Source: JAKAWW01 sp049966775
GTDB taxonomy: Archaea; Micrarchaeota; Micrarchaeia; Micrarchaeales; Micrarchaeaceae
Assembly: GCA_049966775.1 (NCBI GenBank)
Contig: JBMFTZ010000006.1
Span: 1 to 31,855, forward strand
Direction: 5' to 3'
Length of the DNA: 31,855 bases
The notes under the pieces were generated by a model. The model made no database searches, was not told the DNA's origin, and saw only the letters and a list, made by a program, of their open reading frames with translations. The translations under genes and the position numbers were made by a program. Shown piece after piece: positions 1-7,524 of this stretch. Position 1 is the first letter of the stretch. Each line of letters starts with the position of its first letter.

Positions 1-68
1 GCGGGTTTTTATCCATTTCAGAATAGTGGAACTGTGCTAATTATTGGACAACCTCTAGGGGGCATAAC

Positions 69-79
69 CTATAAATATC
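69..79 (+). promoter_or_regulatory. TATA box upstream of the small gene at 111
   Basis: CTATAAATATC lies about 35 nt before the ATG at 111. This is the usual archaeal TATA position for a transcript with a very short leader. It supports the small downstream gene being real. Confidence 0.5.
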
Positions 80-110
80 TCCTAAAAAATAGTGTATTGC
101 AGTTGATATA

Positions 111-353
111 ATGACAACTAGCGAAAAAACAGAACAGGCACGGAAAGAGGAAGAGGCGCTATACGAGCTGATAGGAGCCATTGTGGATGGCGACAAAGAG
201 AAGATCGCCAGCGCAGCTTATAAAGCGGCGAAGGTGCAAGTGAGCGCAGAAACTTTTGAAAATGTATTCAAAAAGATTGAAGGGGATGCGATAGCCAAGT
301 ATGCGCAGGCTGCTGTCGCTGCAGCTATAAGCGAGAAGCTGAAAAAGCAGTAA
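111..353 (+). CDS. Small hypothetical helical protein (80 aa)
   Basis: I do not recognise this protein. It is short, charged and rich in Ala, Lys and Glu. Its spacing suggests two or three amphipathic helices, with no Cys, no membrane segment and no obvious motif. Support for a real gene comes from a TATA box at 69-79, a TTGAT element just before the ATG that could pair with the 16S tail, and the same strand as the translation cluster downstream. A 140-bp gap with its own TATA box separates it from adkA, so it is probably transcribed alone. A small nucleic-acid-binding or regulatory protein is possible but would be a guess. Confidence 0.55.
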   Translation: MTTSEKTEQARKEEEALYELIGAIVDGDKEKIASAAYKAAKVQVSAETFENVFKKIEGDAIAKYAQAAVAAAISEKLKKQ

Positions 354-460
354 CGAGCGGGCACTGACTTGCTTCTTTTGCGCACGCACTTCTTTGCGGT
401 TGGATCAATTAGACCACATGATCGTCGCACTGCCTCGAGTTTCTACGGCAGCAGCAACAA

Positions 461-474
461 AGATATAAATATCT
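461..474 (+). promoter_or_regulatory. TATA box of the adkA cluster
   Basis: GATATAAATATC lies about 20-32 nt before the adkA ATG. A start site at normal distance would fall on or near the ATG, so the message is probably leaderless. It would drive adkA through rpl14e. Confidence 0.6.
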
Positions 475-493
475 TCAAAAACAGGTTTACATC

Positions 494-1063
494 ATGGCAT
501 CAATAGCTATTGTAACCGGATCCCCAGGCTCTGGAAAGAGCACACTGCTTAAAGGCATAAAGGGCTACAAGATAGCAAACATAGGAGACCTTATGCTGAA
601 GAACGCGCTTAGCAGGAAATACGTAGACAACAGGGACAAGCTCAGGTTCCTAAGCACCAAGAAAACAGACTTTTTAAGGGAGCTCGCGTTCAAGGATGTA
701 AAGGCGATGAAGGGCAACGTGATAATCGACACCCACGCGAGCGTGGAGCAGAATGGGCGCTTTGTGCCGGGGCTGCCGCGCAGCAGCATGATGCTTCTTG
801 GAAAAGGCGCAGTAAAAGCGCTCATATATGTATACGCACCCACAAAGGAGGTGCTAGCAAGGCGCAGGAGCGACCCCACAAGGAAGCGCGAAAAGGAGCC
901 CGCGGAGATTATAGATATACAGCACGCGATGGACATCGCCAGCATTGCGCAGTATTCGTCAGATTTAAATATTCCTATGTACATAGTTATAAACAGGCAA
1001 GGCGAGATCAAGAAAAGCACAGCCTTGCTGGATTCCTATTTGAAAGATGCATTCGGTAGATAA
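494..1063 (+). CDS. adkA: Archaeal-type adenylate kinase
   Basis: It interconverts 2 ADP with ATP and AMP in the cytoplasm. The N-terminus carries a P-loop, GSPGSGKST at residues 9-17. The 189-residue length and the arrangement (VIIDTHAS after the first half, RRRSDPTRKR lid-like basic segment around residues 123-134) fit the archaeal AdkA family, which differs from bacterial Adk. It opens a gene order conserved across archaea: adkA, DUF106/EMC3 membrane protein, L34e, cytidylate kinase, L14e. In many archaea this follows secY, which is not seen here. The stop TAA shares its last base with the first ATG of the next gene, so the two are translationally coupled. The start is preceded by a TATA box at leaderless distance. 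Confidence 0.9.
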   Translation: MASIAIVTGSPGSGKSTLLKGIKGYKIANIGDLMLKNALSRKYVDNRDKLRFLSTKKTDFLRELAFKDVKAMKGNVIIDTHASVEQNGRFVPGLPRSSMMLLGKGAVKALIYVYAPTKEVLARRRSDPTRKREKEPAEIIDIQHAMDIASIAQYSSDLNIPMYIVINRQGEIKKSTALLDSYLKDAFGR

Positions 1064-1593
1064 TGATGTTTACAGCATTCCTGCCATTGATGTTTACGTT
1101 GTTCTTGCCTTCGCTGCAGAGCGAGCTTGTGGTGGCGGTGATAGCGCTGCTTTACACGCTGCTCTCTGTGGCGCTGCAGCGCAAGCTTTCCAACCCTGTG
1201 CACCTGCAGGAGATCCAGCTCAAGATGAACGCAATATCAAAGGAGCTGAACGCTATGATAAAAAGCAATGCGCCCAAGGAGCAGATAGCCGCAAAGCAGA
1301 AGGAGATAATGCCCCTCATGAGCGAGAGCATGCGCGCCCAGTTCAAGCCCATGCTCGTGATATTGCCGCTCTTCTTTATCGTCTATTACGCGCTTGTGCC
1401 CTTGCTGCCGCTTGGCACGAAGGGCTTGAACATACAGGAGTCTTTCTTCGTCGCAGTGCTCGTGTTCGGGCTTGCGACAAGCATGGTGTTTCTTGTAAAG
1501 GACAGGAAGAAGGCTAAGAACAGGCTGAGCCAGCAGGATAGCGGCAATGCCGCAAACCAGACCAGCATGGATCAGCTTTCCAAGAAGGTGTGA
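1063..1593 (+). CDS. EMC3/TMCO1-family (DUF106) membrane protein, Oxa1-superfamily insertase
   Basis: This is a predicted membrane-protein insertase of the Oxa1/YidC/EMC3 superfamily, acting in the cytoplasmic membrane. It has a hydrophobic N-terminal segment (about residues 3-38), a charged coiled-coil hairpin (about 45-95, rich in Lys/Glu/Gln), then two further membrane segments (about 98-117 and 127-147). A Lys-rich cytoplasmic tail follows. This TM / coiled coil / TM-TM plan is typical of archaeal DUF106 proteins, as is the position between adkA and rpl34e. The start overlaps the adkA stop by one base; a second ATG at 1066 is equally possible. The family assignment rests on topology and gene context, since the sequence itself is poorly conserved. 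Confidence 0.82.
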   Translation: MMFTAFLPLMFTLFLPSLQSELVVAVIALLYTLLSVALQRKLSNPVHLQEIQLKMNAISKELNAMIKSNAPKEQIAAKQKEIMPLMSESMRAQFKPMLVILPLFFIVYYALVPLLPLGTKGLNIQESFFVAVLVFGLATSMVFLVKDRKKAKNRLSQQDSGNAANQTSMDQLSKKV

Positions 1594-1596
1594 TAG

Positions 1597-1914
1597 ATGC
1601 CAAAACCAATGCACAGGTCTAGAAGCTTCAAACGCGTACAGAGAGTCACAAAAGCGCACAGGAACGTCACGCACTACAGGCGTGCAAAGAGCAAGATGCC
1701 CCACTGCGCGATATGCGGGGCCGAACTGAACGGTATTAGCGTTAATGGCGGCAAGAGCAGGCGCACAAACAGCAGGCTGTTTGGCGGGGTGCTGTGCTCA
1801 GCCTGCACTGCTGAGGTCATAAAGCTGGGCAGCCGCGTTGAAGAAGGCGGCATGAAGCTCGATGATGTGGGCATAAAGTATAGGGCATACGTGCTGCAGC
1901 TTGTCGCCCATTAA
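1597..1914 (+). CDS. rpl34e: 50S ribosomal protein L34e
   Basis: This is a large-subunit ribosomal protein found in archaea and eukaryotes. The basic N-terminus (MPKPMHRSRSFKRV) and two CxxC pairs (Cys37/40 and Cys67/70, in CAICGAELNG and FGGVLCSAC) match the L34e zinc-ribbon pattern. Length is 105 residues, slightly longer than many homologues because of a C-terminal extension. The ATG is preceded by GGTG with a 6-nt spacer (GGTG at 1587-1590), the standard ribosome-binding arrangement in this window. It lies 3 nt after the DUF106 stop and 9 nt before cmk, so it is clearly co-transcribed. Confidence 0.93.
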   Translation: MPKPMHRSRSFKRVQRVTKAHRNVTHYRRAKSKMPHCAICGAELNGISVNGGKSRRTNSRLFGGVLCSACTAEVIKLGSRVEEGGMKLDDVGIKYRAYVLQLVAH

Positions 1915-1923
1915 GGTTTTTCA

Positions 1924-2469
1924 ATGCTCAGGATATGCATAAGCGGCCTTACTGGTAGCGGTAAGACAACTTTGGGCGAGCAGCTCGCGAAGGATCTCAA
2001 GGTGCTGCACGTAACCAAGGAGCTCACCGAAGGCTATGCGGCGTTCAAAAAAGAGCGCGCCGCACTGGGTAAAGGAGCCGCACTGATAGAGACGGCAACA
2101 AAGCGTTACGCAGGCGGCTTTGACAGGGAGATCGCGGAGCTCGCAAGGCAGAACAACTGCGTGGTGTCTACGTGGCTGGGCCCGTGGACCGTAAAAAACC
2201 CGACGTTGCGGGTATGGCTAAATGCGAGCTTTAAGGAGAGAGCGCGAAGGAAGGCGCTCCAGAAAAGAATATCGGAAAAAAGCGCCGAAAGGTATGTAAG
2301 GCTCAAGGATAGAAGCACTATAGATAGCTTTAAGAAAATATACGGCATAGATGTTATGGATCATTCGATGTTTGACATAGAGTTGAACACCGAAAGACTG
2401 AGCAGCAAGGAGAGGATAGCAATTATAGCTTTGCTTGTTGCTATGCGCGGCAGACACAAATTTAAATAA
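1924..2469 (+). CDS. cmk: Cytidylate kinase, archaeal type
   Basis: It phosphorylates CMP/dCMP to the diphosphate using ATP. The P-loop GLTGSGKT is at residues 8-15. The C-terminal half carries the diagnostic cytidylate kinase stretch RxKDRSxxDxxxFKKIYGID, followed by DHSMFDIELNT, which matches the family pattern ending in a buried Asn-Thr. Total length of 181 residues matches archaeal type-2 Cmk. It sits in the conserved adkA-DUF106-L34e-cmk-L14e order, which strengthens the call over a generic NMP kinase. The ribosome site is weak (GGTT about 6 nt before the ATG), and expression may depend on coupling to L34e. Confidence 0.92.
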   Translation: MLRICISGLTGSGKTTLGEQLAKDLKVLHVTKELTEGYAAFKKERAALGKGAALIETATKRYAGGFDREIAELARQNNCVVSTWLGPWTVKNPTLRVWLNASFKERARRKALQKRISEKSAERYVRLKDRSTIDSFKKIYGIDVMDHSMFDIELNTERLSSKERIAIIALLVAMRGRHKFK

Positions 2470-2489
2470 ATGCTTGTGAGGTGTTAAAA

Positions 2490-2708
2490 ATGTTGCTTGA
2501 ACCTGGAAGGGTGTGCATAAAAAAATATGGGAGAGATGCCGGCAGCAGGGCTGTTGTTACAAAGGTACTGGATAACGGATTCGTGAACATCATCACAGCC
2601 AAAAGGAAGAAGGAGCGAAGGTGCAACACAAAGCATCTCGAGTTTCTCAACAAGGTAATTGACGTCAATGACAAGGAGCTTGTCAACAGGGAGCTTGGCG
2701 CATCATAG
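2490..2708 (+). CDS. rpl14e: 50S ribosomal protein L14e
   Basis: This is a small large-subunit protein with an SH3-like KOW-type fold. Seen here: LLEPGRVCIKKYGRDAGSR near the N-terminus and RRCNTKHLEFL about residues 44-54. Both are hallmarks of L14e (GRxCxKxxGRxAG and RRCNxxHLEPL). I place the start at ATG 2490 (72 aa), not at the upstream in-frame GTG 2481, because that GTG is part of GAGGTG (2478-2483), an ideal ribosome-binding site 6 nt before 2490. The stop TAG abuts the stop of mre11 on the other strand with no bases between. In most archaea cbf5/truB follows; here the cluster ends. Confidence 0.93.
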   Translation: MLLEPGRVCIKKYGRDAGSRAVVTKVLDNGFVNIITAKRKKERRCNTKHLEFLNKVIDVNDKELVNRELGAS

Positions 2709-3932
2709 CTACTGCTGAGCGCCTTCTTCCAGATGCTTCTCTGCTTCCTTTAGCACTTTCTCTTTGCTGCCTTCGGAGCTTAGTATGACAAAGAGCTCCG
2801 CAGCATCGCTTCCACCATAGCCCAGCTCCTTAAGCCGCTTTGCAAACATTGCTAGGCCGAGCTCTTTTATGGGCATGCCCCCTAGTCGGCTGTTCCTCAC
2901 GCCATCAATGCTCATTGCCACTTCGGGGCTCTCAAGCCTCGATACGTCTATGCTCAGTATGGCCTTCTCGGAGTAGCGCTTTGCAAGCGCGTTGAGCAGC
3001 AGGTCGGAAGCACCAAGGCCCTTTGCGGCGGTGCCTTCAACAACAAGCCTTACTATAGGGATGCGGCCGCTGCTGTCGCGCAGCTCTTCCACGGCGCCCT
3101 TTATTGCCGCATCGCACCCGCTTTCGATCTCTGAAGGCGTGGCGCCGCTGAACCGTATGTGCAGCGACTTGAACGGCCTTGAATTTATCGGTATGAACTG
3201 CTCTGAGTATGAAGCAGTATTAAACAGGAAAAATCCTTTCTGATCCTGCTCGTCGTCCTTCAGCTGCGTGAGCACTGTGCTACCTGGTATTATGAACTTC
3301 TTGCCGTGCACCTTTGCTATCAGCTTGTTGTGGATGTGCCCGTCAACATAGAGGTCGAAGCCTTTCGGCAGCTCTTCGAAATGTATAAAATCTTCGCTGA
3401 ACGGAAGCAGCTCGTATATCGATTGGTGGAACATGAATATGTTGAACGCGCCGCTAACTGGCTCGGGAGCCAGCTCTGCAAGCTTCTGCCTCACGAGCTC
3501 CTCTGAGACGCCGCCCATGCCGAAGACGGAGACGCGCTCGCCATCCTTTTCCACAGTAGTTGTGGCTTCGCTTGTATCGACAAGCAGGCCGGCAATGCTC
3601 AGCAGATTGAGCGGATTCTCCTTGCCTATTGAGGTTCTTTCATGCGTGCCAGGTATCGCGATTACCGGCACGTCTGTAAAAGCCTTCGAGCTTTTTGAGT
3701 CGAACCCTGTAACGCGTGCCTTCCACTCTTTCCTTGAAAGATCACGGAACATGTTGAACCCCTGGGCCAGAACGTCAGGCCGTGGGAAGCGCTTGTCGAA
3801 TATGTCACCTGGCATTATTATCATGTCTGCAACAGCGGCAGCCTTTTCCAGCGCCTCCTTTGCCTGCGCATAGGTGTCTGCCGCAAAGCGTTCGTAGCCA
3901 AGGTGCATATCCGAGACTATAGCTATTTTCAT
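2709..3932 (-). CDS. mre11: Mre11-family DNA double-strand break repair nuclease
   Basis: This is a Mn-dependent calcineurin-like phosphoesterase that normally works with Rad50 at DNA ends. Motifs run in order: DMHLG (Asp8, His10), PGDIFD (Asp43), PGTHE (residues 94-98), FHQS (His169) and DGHIHN (His199, His201), then PGS. The 407-residue length fits nuclease plus capping domain and a C-terminal tail. One odd point: the third motif is GTHE where Mre11/SbcD proteins normally have GNHD/E, so the metal-bridging Asn is Thr96. rad50, herA and nurA, its usual archaeal neighbours, are not in the window. The ATG is preceded by GGTG with a 7-nt spacer. It lies 22 bp downstream of the DHH gene and is probably in the same transcript. 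Confidence 0.88.
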   Translation of the reverse strand: MKIAIVSDMHLGYERFAADTYAQAKEALEKAAAVADMIIMPGDIFDKRFPRPDVLAQGFNMFRDLSRKEWKARVTGFDSKSSKAFTDVPVIAIPGTHERTSIGKENPLNLLSIAGLLVDTSEATTTVEKDGERVSVFGMGGVSEELVRQKLAELAPEPVSGAFNIFMFHQSIYELLPFSEDFIHFEELPKGFDLYVDGHIHNKLIAKVHGKKFIIPGSTVLTQLKDDEQDQKGFFLFNTASYSEQFIPINSRPFKSLHIRFSGATPSEIESGCDAAIKGAVEELRDSSGRIPIVRLVVEGTAAKGLGASDLLLNALAKRYSEKAILSIDVSRLESPEVAMSIDGVRNSRLGGMPIKELGLAMFAKRLKELGYGGSDAAELFVILSSEGSKEKVLKEAEKHLEEGAQQ

Positions 3933-3954
3933 TTTTACACACCGTTTGCATCTA

Positions 3955-4947
3955 TTACAATTGCTTTTCCACGCGCTCCCTTATGCTCGTGCCAAAGCGC
4001 TCTATGAAGTTTTCTATGCCGCTCGGGTCTGTGCCGTAGGCTCCGGCTGCGCATGGATGGCCCCCGCCTGTGCCATTGATCAGCGGCGCAAGCTTCTTCA
4101 TGGTGTAGCCGAGGTGTATGCCAAACTTCTTGTCGAGCGGCGGCCGCAGCCTTGCCGAAAATGATATCTCCCCGCTTGAGAGGCTGTAGAAGAGCGAGAC
4201 ATCAGCGCCTATCTTTATGGCGTTATCCGCCAGTATGTTGGCATTGTGCTCCGCGAAGCCCTCTACGAAGACCATGCCGTACTTTACGTGCACGCCTGCT
4301 TTGAACATGCTTGCCAGCAGCGCCGCTCGGTCTTCCGGATCTGCAATGTGCTGCATGTATTCAAGCAGTGTGGGGTAATCAACATGCGAAATGCCCATCA
4401 GCTTGCCTAGCTGCTCGAACGTTAGAGGCGTCGAATTCTTGAACTCGGCGGAATCCGATAATATGCCGAGCGCAAGGAGCACTGCGGTGCTCCTGTCGAC
4501 ACCAAAGCCAAGCGCCTCCAGCACCGCGAACACGATGCTCGAGGTGGCAGAATACTCCTCGCTGTTAAATATGTAGACGTTGTCGCTCGCTATCTGCTTC
4601 AGCAGGTGGTGGTCTATTATGAGTATCTGGCCATTGAAGCTTTTGAGCTGCGCCTCGAAGGGGCCGCAGTCCTCAAAATTGTTGACATCGAGCATCACTA
4701 CCAGCTCCGCATCGCCATTGAATTTCGTATCTATCGCATTGCTTATTCCAAGCTTGCTAAGCATGTGGCTGGCGTTTGCTGTTATTCGGTCAGGCACTGC
4801 AATGACCGCACTCTGCATATAAGCCTTGAGCGCGTAAGCGGAAGCGATAGCATCAGTGTCGCCTATGGAGTGGAAGGTGAGCATCGCTTTTGCATGCCTG
4901 CTGCCAGAAAGCATCGTCTTAAGTGCTTCAAAGTCCAAAACATGCAT
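3955..4947 (-). CDS. DHH/DHHA1 phosphoesterase (RecJ/NrnA-like)
   Basis: This is a predicted Mn-dependent 5'-phosphoesterase or short-oligonucleotide exonuclease. The DHH domain is intact: motif I HSIGDTD (His26, Asp30, Asp32), motif II MLDVNN (Asp87), motif III DHH (112-114), motif IV GILSDSAEF (Asp165). The C-terminal DHHA1 signature GGGHPCAAGA is at 294-303. At 330 residues it is shorter than full RecJ or archaeal GAN, and closer to nanoRNase/RecJ-like proteins. Substrate cannot be told from sequence. I use ATG 4947, which has GGTG 7 nt upstream; a longer form begins at GTG 4968, overlapping the prefoldin stop as GTGA. It sits between prefoldin beta and mre11, suggesting a nucleic-acid end-processing role. 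Confidence 0.85.
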   Translation of the reverse strand: MHVLDFEALKTMLSGSRHAKAMLTFHSIGDTDAIASAYALKAYMQSAVIAVPDRITANASHMLSKLGISNAIDTKFNGDAELVVMLDVNNFEDCGPFEAQLKSFNGQILIIDHHLLKQIASDNVYIFNSEEYSATSSIVFAVLEALGFGVDRSTAVLLALGILSDSAEFKNSTPLTFEQLGKLMGISHVDYPTLLEYMQHIADPEDRAALLASMFKAGVHVKYGMVFVEGFAEHNANILADNAIKIGADVSLFYSLSSGEISFSARLRPPLDKKFGIHLGYTMKKLAPLINGTGGGHPCAAGAYGTDPSGIENFIERFGTSIRERVEKQL

Positions 4948-4964
4948 TGCGGTGCACCGCATGC

Positions 4965-5303
4965 TCACTGTTTGAGCTCTTTCAGTATGGAGTTTATCTG
5001 GTTGCGCATCTCCTGCTCTTTCTTGGCAAGGTCTGTATACTGCTTGCCCACTATCTCAAGGCGCATGTCTATAAGGCTCTGCTTTTCATCTATCTCCTTC
5101 TTTGCCTCTTCCTTTGATACCTCGACCATGATGCTGCCGAGCGCCTTGTACACCTTGCCGCTCGCCTTTTCCAGCTCCTCCAGCGCTTCCTTGTATTCCT
5201 CCTTCTGCATCTTGTACTGCTCGCGCTGAAGCGCCAGGGACTGCAGCTGCTCCTGCAGCAATTGGTAGTCTGTGGTAAGCTTCTCCAGCTGTTCCTGCTC
5301 CAC
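4965..5303 (-). CDS. pfdB: Prefoldin subunit beta
   Basis: This is a subunit of the hexameric jellyfish-shaped chaperone that hands unfolded proteins to the thermosome. The sequence is two long heptad-rich helices (about residues 1-45 and 65-110) flanking a short beta segment, KVYKALGSIMVEVSKEEA. That segment matches the family pattern VYKxVGxLxVxxxKEEA. Length (112 aa) is typical. I choose GTG 5303 because GTGAT lies 4 nt before it, equivalent to the GGTGAT sites elsewhere; GTG 5312 is an alternative that adds three residues. The alpha subunit is not in this window. A TATA box sits over 100 nt upstream, so the leader would be long. Confidence 0.88.
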   Translation of the reverse strand: MEQEQLEKLTTDYQLLQEQLQSLALQREQYKMQKEEYKEALEELEKASGKVYKALGSIMVEVSKEEAKKEIDEKQSLIDMRLEIVGKQYTDLAKKEQEMRNQINSILKELKQ

Positions 5304-5355
5304 GTTGATCACTTATTGTATTTTGCTGTGAACGTTTTTATCAGTTTCTGAATAT

Positions 5356-5374
5356 GCATGCGCATGGCGCATGC
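5356..5374. repeat. Perfect 8-bp inverted repeat in the pfdB leader
   Basis: GCATGCGC, a 3-nt spacer, then GCGCATGC. It could form a hairpin in the pfdB leader or be a protein-binding site. Most of it is part of a 20-nt sequence found again in dtdA. Confidence 0.6.
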
Positions 5375-5378
5375 TTGC
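5359..5378 (+). repeat. 20-nt direct copy shared with 8066-8085 (minus)
   Basis: The 20 bases TGCGCATGGCGCATGCTTGC occur here on the plus strand and again, exactly, on the minus strand at 8066-8085 inside dtdA. The two copies flank the nuoABCD genes in inverted orientation about 2.7 kb apart. Confidence 0.6.
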
Positions 5379-5414
5379 CCTGTCTACCAAACACGCACAA
5401 TGCTGAAAACACAA

Positions 5415-5423
5415 TTTTATATA
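5415..5423 (-). promoter_or_regulatory. Candidate TATA box for the pfdB-DHH-mre11 transcript
   Basis: Read on the minus strand it is TATATAAAA. It lies in the 150-bp gap between the nuoD stop and pfdB, about 110 nt before the pfdB start. A transcript from here would carry an approximately 80-nt leader containing the inverted repeat at 5356-5374. Confidence 0.4.
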
Positions 5424-5462
5424 CGCCAGATGCCACAAGGCGCTGTGCTCTGCATATTAGCG

Positions 5463-6560
5463 CTATCTGTCAATTTCCGCCATTACCATGTCGAGGCTAC
5501 CCAGTATCGCAAAAAGATCAGCAAACTTTTCGCCCACTGCTATGTGTGGCAGCACAGACAGATTTATGAACGTAGGTGATCTTAGCGATATACGGTATGG
5601 CTTCTGCTTGTCTGGAACCATATATATGATACCCTCACCCCTCGGCAGTTCGCGCCTTGCTATCACTTCTTCGGGCTTTGCCGCAGGGCCGATGAGCCTA
5701 ACAGGCATTCCTATTGCGTCGCCAGATTCCGGCATCACTATCAGAACCTGCCTTATTATTGAGATGCTCTCCAACATCTCCTTGAACCTGACTTTGTATC
5801 TGTCATATGCATCACCGTGCAGGCCCGTGGGCACCTCGAAGTGCACCGCCCCGTATGCGTAGTACGGCGAAAAGAGGCGCACATCATGCGCTACCCCCGA
5901 GCCGCGCAGCACGGGCCCGGACACGCCGTATTCCACGGCCTCGCTCCTGCTGAGCACCCCAACGCCTTTTGTGCGCTCCATGAATATCGGATCGGCATCG
6001 AGAAGCTTTGTATATGATCTGATGTTCTTCTCGAGGTAATCAACAATATCGTATGCGCGCTCCTTGAAGTCTGGCGTGATGCCCCTGTTGAGGCCGCCGA
6101 CGCGCCTGTTGACATAAAACATCCTGCTGCCTGTCACGTCTTCCAGCAGCTTTAGCACCTTAGCCCTCTCTCTGAAAGCCCACATGAACAGGGTGAAGAA
6201 CTGCCCGATATCGTTGGCAAACGAGCCAAGCCACAGCAAGTGGCTTGCAATGCGCTGAAATTCCAATAGCACGGTCATTATCTGCCCCGCATACTCCTTT
6301 ATTTCCACTCCAAGCGCCTGCTCCACCGCGGCCACGTACAGATCGTCCCAGCTAAGAGGCGCCACATAGTCGAGTTTCTCTATATATGGGGGGCTCTGCA
6401 TGTACATCCGGTTCTCCATAAGCTTTTCTACACCCCTGTGCAAGAAGCCGATGTGCGGCTCAACGCCTTTGATAGTGTCACCGTCCACCTCGACAACTAG
6501 CCTCAACACGCCGTGCGTGCTAGGGTGCACGGGTCCAACGTTTATCCTTGTTATGGTCAA
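5463..6560 (-). CDS. nuoD: Complex I subunit D (49-kDa type; NuoD/FpoD family)
   Basis: This is a peripheral-arm subunit of complex I that helps form the quinone site. The start carries NVGPVHPSTHGVLRL, the hallmark GPxHPxxHG of the 49-kDa family. GVEPHIGFLHRGVEKL follows (residues 33-48), with GxNRGITPDF and VLRGSGVAHDVR farther on. Length of 365 fits stand-alone NuoD, so it is not a NuoCD fusion. The start is a TTG one base after the nuoC TGA, with GTGAT just upstream. Whether electrons come from NADH, F420H2 or ferredoxin cannot be told, because the input-module genes are not in the window. Confidence 0.93.
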   Translation of the reverse strand: MTITRINVGPVHPSTHGVLRLVVEVDGDTIKGVEPHIGFLHRGVEKLMENRMYMQSPPYIEKLDYVAPLSWDDLYVAAVEQALGVEIKEYAGQIMTVLLEFQRIASHLLWLGSFANDIGQFFTLFMWAFRERAKVLKLLEDVTGSRMFYVNRRVGGLNRGITPDFKERAYDIVDYLEKNIRSYTKLLDADPIFMERTKGVGVLSRSEAVEYGVSGPVLRGSGVAHDVRLFSPYYAYGAVHFEVPTGLHGDAYDRYKVRFKEMLESISIIRQVLIVMPESGDAIGMPVRLIGPAAKPEEVIARRELPRGEGIIYMVPDKQKPYRISLRSPTFINLSVLPHIAVGEKFADLFAILGSLDMVMAEIDR

Positions 6561-6932
6561 TCAATCACGCTTCCTATAAGGCTTGCCCCACTCAAAGCTT
6601 TTCCTGAGCGGCGGATCTGCGCCGTTCCATTCCTCGAGGAGCAGCTTCCTCACATTCCTCCCTTCTATGGCTATGCCGAACATCTCTGACAGCTCGCGCT
6701 CGTACCAGTCCGCAGCCTTGAATATATCGATTACGGTTGGCAGGGAGGGCTTGTCGCTGGGCAGCTTCACCTTTACAATCTCTTCTTTGTTGGAATCTAT
6801 GCTGTAGAGCATGTACACTGACTCTATGTATGTGGAATAGTCGACGGCGGTGATCTTCTCGAGATAATCGAAGCCTCCCGCCTTAAGGCCTTCCAATGTT
6901 TCCACTAATCGTCCTTTCGGAACTTCCTGCAT
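6561..6932 (-). CDS. nuoC: Complex I subunit C (30-kDa type)
   Basis: This is a peripheral-arm subunit that packs against NuoD. The diagnostic stretch is FKAADWYERELSEMFGI (residues 71-87), matching the 30-kDa signature. LEKITAVDYS (24-33) precedes it, and a C-terminal PLRKSFEW matches the usual PLRKDFP-like end. I start at ATG 6932 (123 aa), preceded by GTGG with a 5-nt spacer, the variant site also seen before gyrA and amrS. A GTG at 6941 would add three residues. The 5' end overlaps the nuoB 3' end by 50 bp in a different frame, an unusually long overlap that may mean a later start, such as GTG 6905. Confidence 0.9.
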   Translation of the reverse strand: MQEVPKGRLVETLEGLKAGGFDYLEKITAVDYSTYIESVYMLYSIDSNKEEIVKVKLPSDKPSLPTVIDIFKAADWYERELSEMFGIAIEGRNVRKLLLEEWNGADPPLRKSFEWGKPYRKRD

Positions 6933-7524
6933 TTTTACCACGTATCTTGTCCTGCAGCTTCATTATTGCCGCGAACAGGTTCTCGGGCTTCGGGGGGCAT
7001 CCCGCAACGTATACGTCTACGGGCAGCACCTGGTCTATGCCCTGGATTATGTTGTAGCTCTCCCACCATGGTCCTCCGCTTGTTGCACATTCACCATATG
7101 CCACCACGTATCTGGGCTTCGCCATCTGCTCGTAGAGCCTCTTCACCCTCGGCGCCATCGACTTTGTCACCCAGCCCGCAACAATCATCAGGTCGGCCTG
7201 CCTGGGCGTGCCCCTGAAAAGCAGGTAGCCCTTGCGCTCGGCGTCAATGCGCGCTGCGCCGAAGTCCATAAGCTCCATCGCGCAGCAGGCTGTGCCGAAA
7301 AGAAGCGGCCATATCGAATTGGAGCGCCCCCATTTTACAATGCCCTTGCTTGCCAGCCCAACGATATCGCTCAGCTTGGCGAAGAGCACGTTAGTCTTTG
7401 TCTCGTAGCGCTCCATCGAATCGGCAAGCAGCTTTGTCATCTCCTTCTCAGCGTTGAAAAGCTCCTCTTCCGTGTAAGGCCTTGCACCCTTTGCGGCGCC
7501 TCTTTTCGCCTGTTCCTCAACCAT
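6883..7524 (-). CDS. nuoB: Complex I subunit B (20-kDa, N2 iron-sulfur cluster)
   Basis: It holds the terminal [4Fe-4S] cluster N2 that passes electrons to quinone. The four ligands are visible: tandem Cys80-Cys81 in FGTACCAMEL, Cys146 in GECATSGG, and Cys176 in VAGCPPKPE. RGTPRQADLMIVAG (104-117) is the conserved core. Length is 213 residues with an N-terminal extension of about 60 charged residues. The start ATG 7524 has GGTG with a 6-nt spacer and overlaps the end of nuoA by 8 bp; GTG 7533 is a longer alternative. A true NuoB rather than a hydrogenase small subunit is supported by flanking nuoA and nuoC. Confidence 0.94.
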   Translation of the reverse strand: MVEEQAKRGAAKGARPYTEEELFNAEKEMTKLLADSMERYETKTNVLFAKLSDIVGLASKGIVKWGRSNSIWPLLFGTACCAMELMDFGAARIDAERKGYLLFRGTPRQADLMIVAGWVTKSMAPRVKRLYEQMAKPRYVVAYGECATSGGPWWESYNIIQGIDQVLPVDVYVAGCPPKPENLFAAIMKLQDKIRGKNAGSSERTISGNIGRP

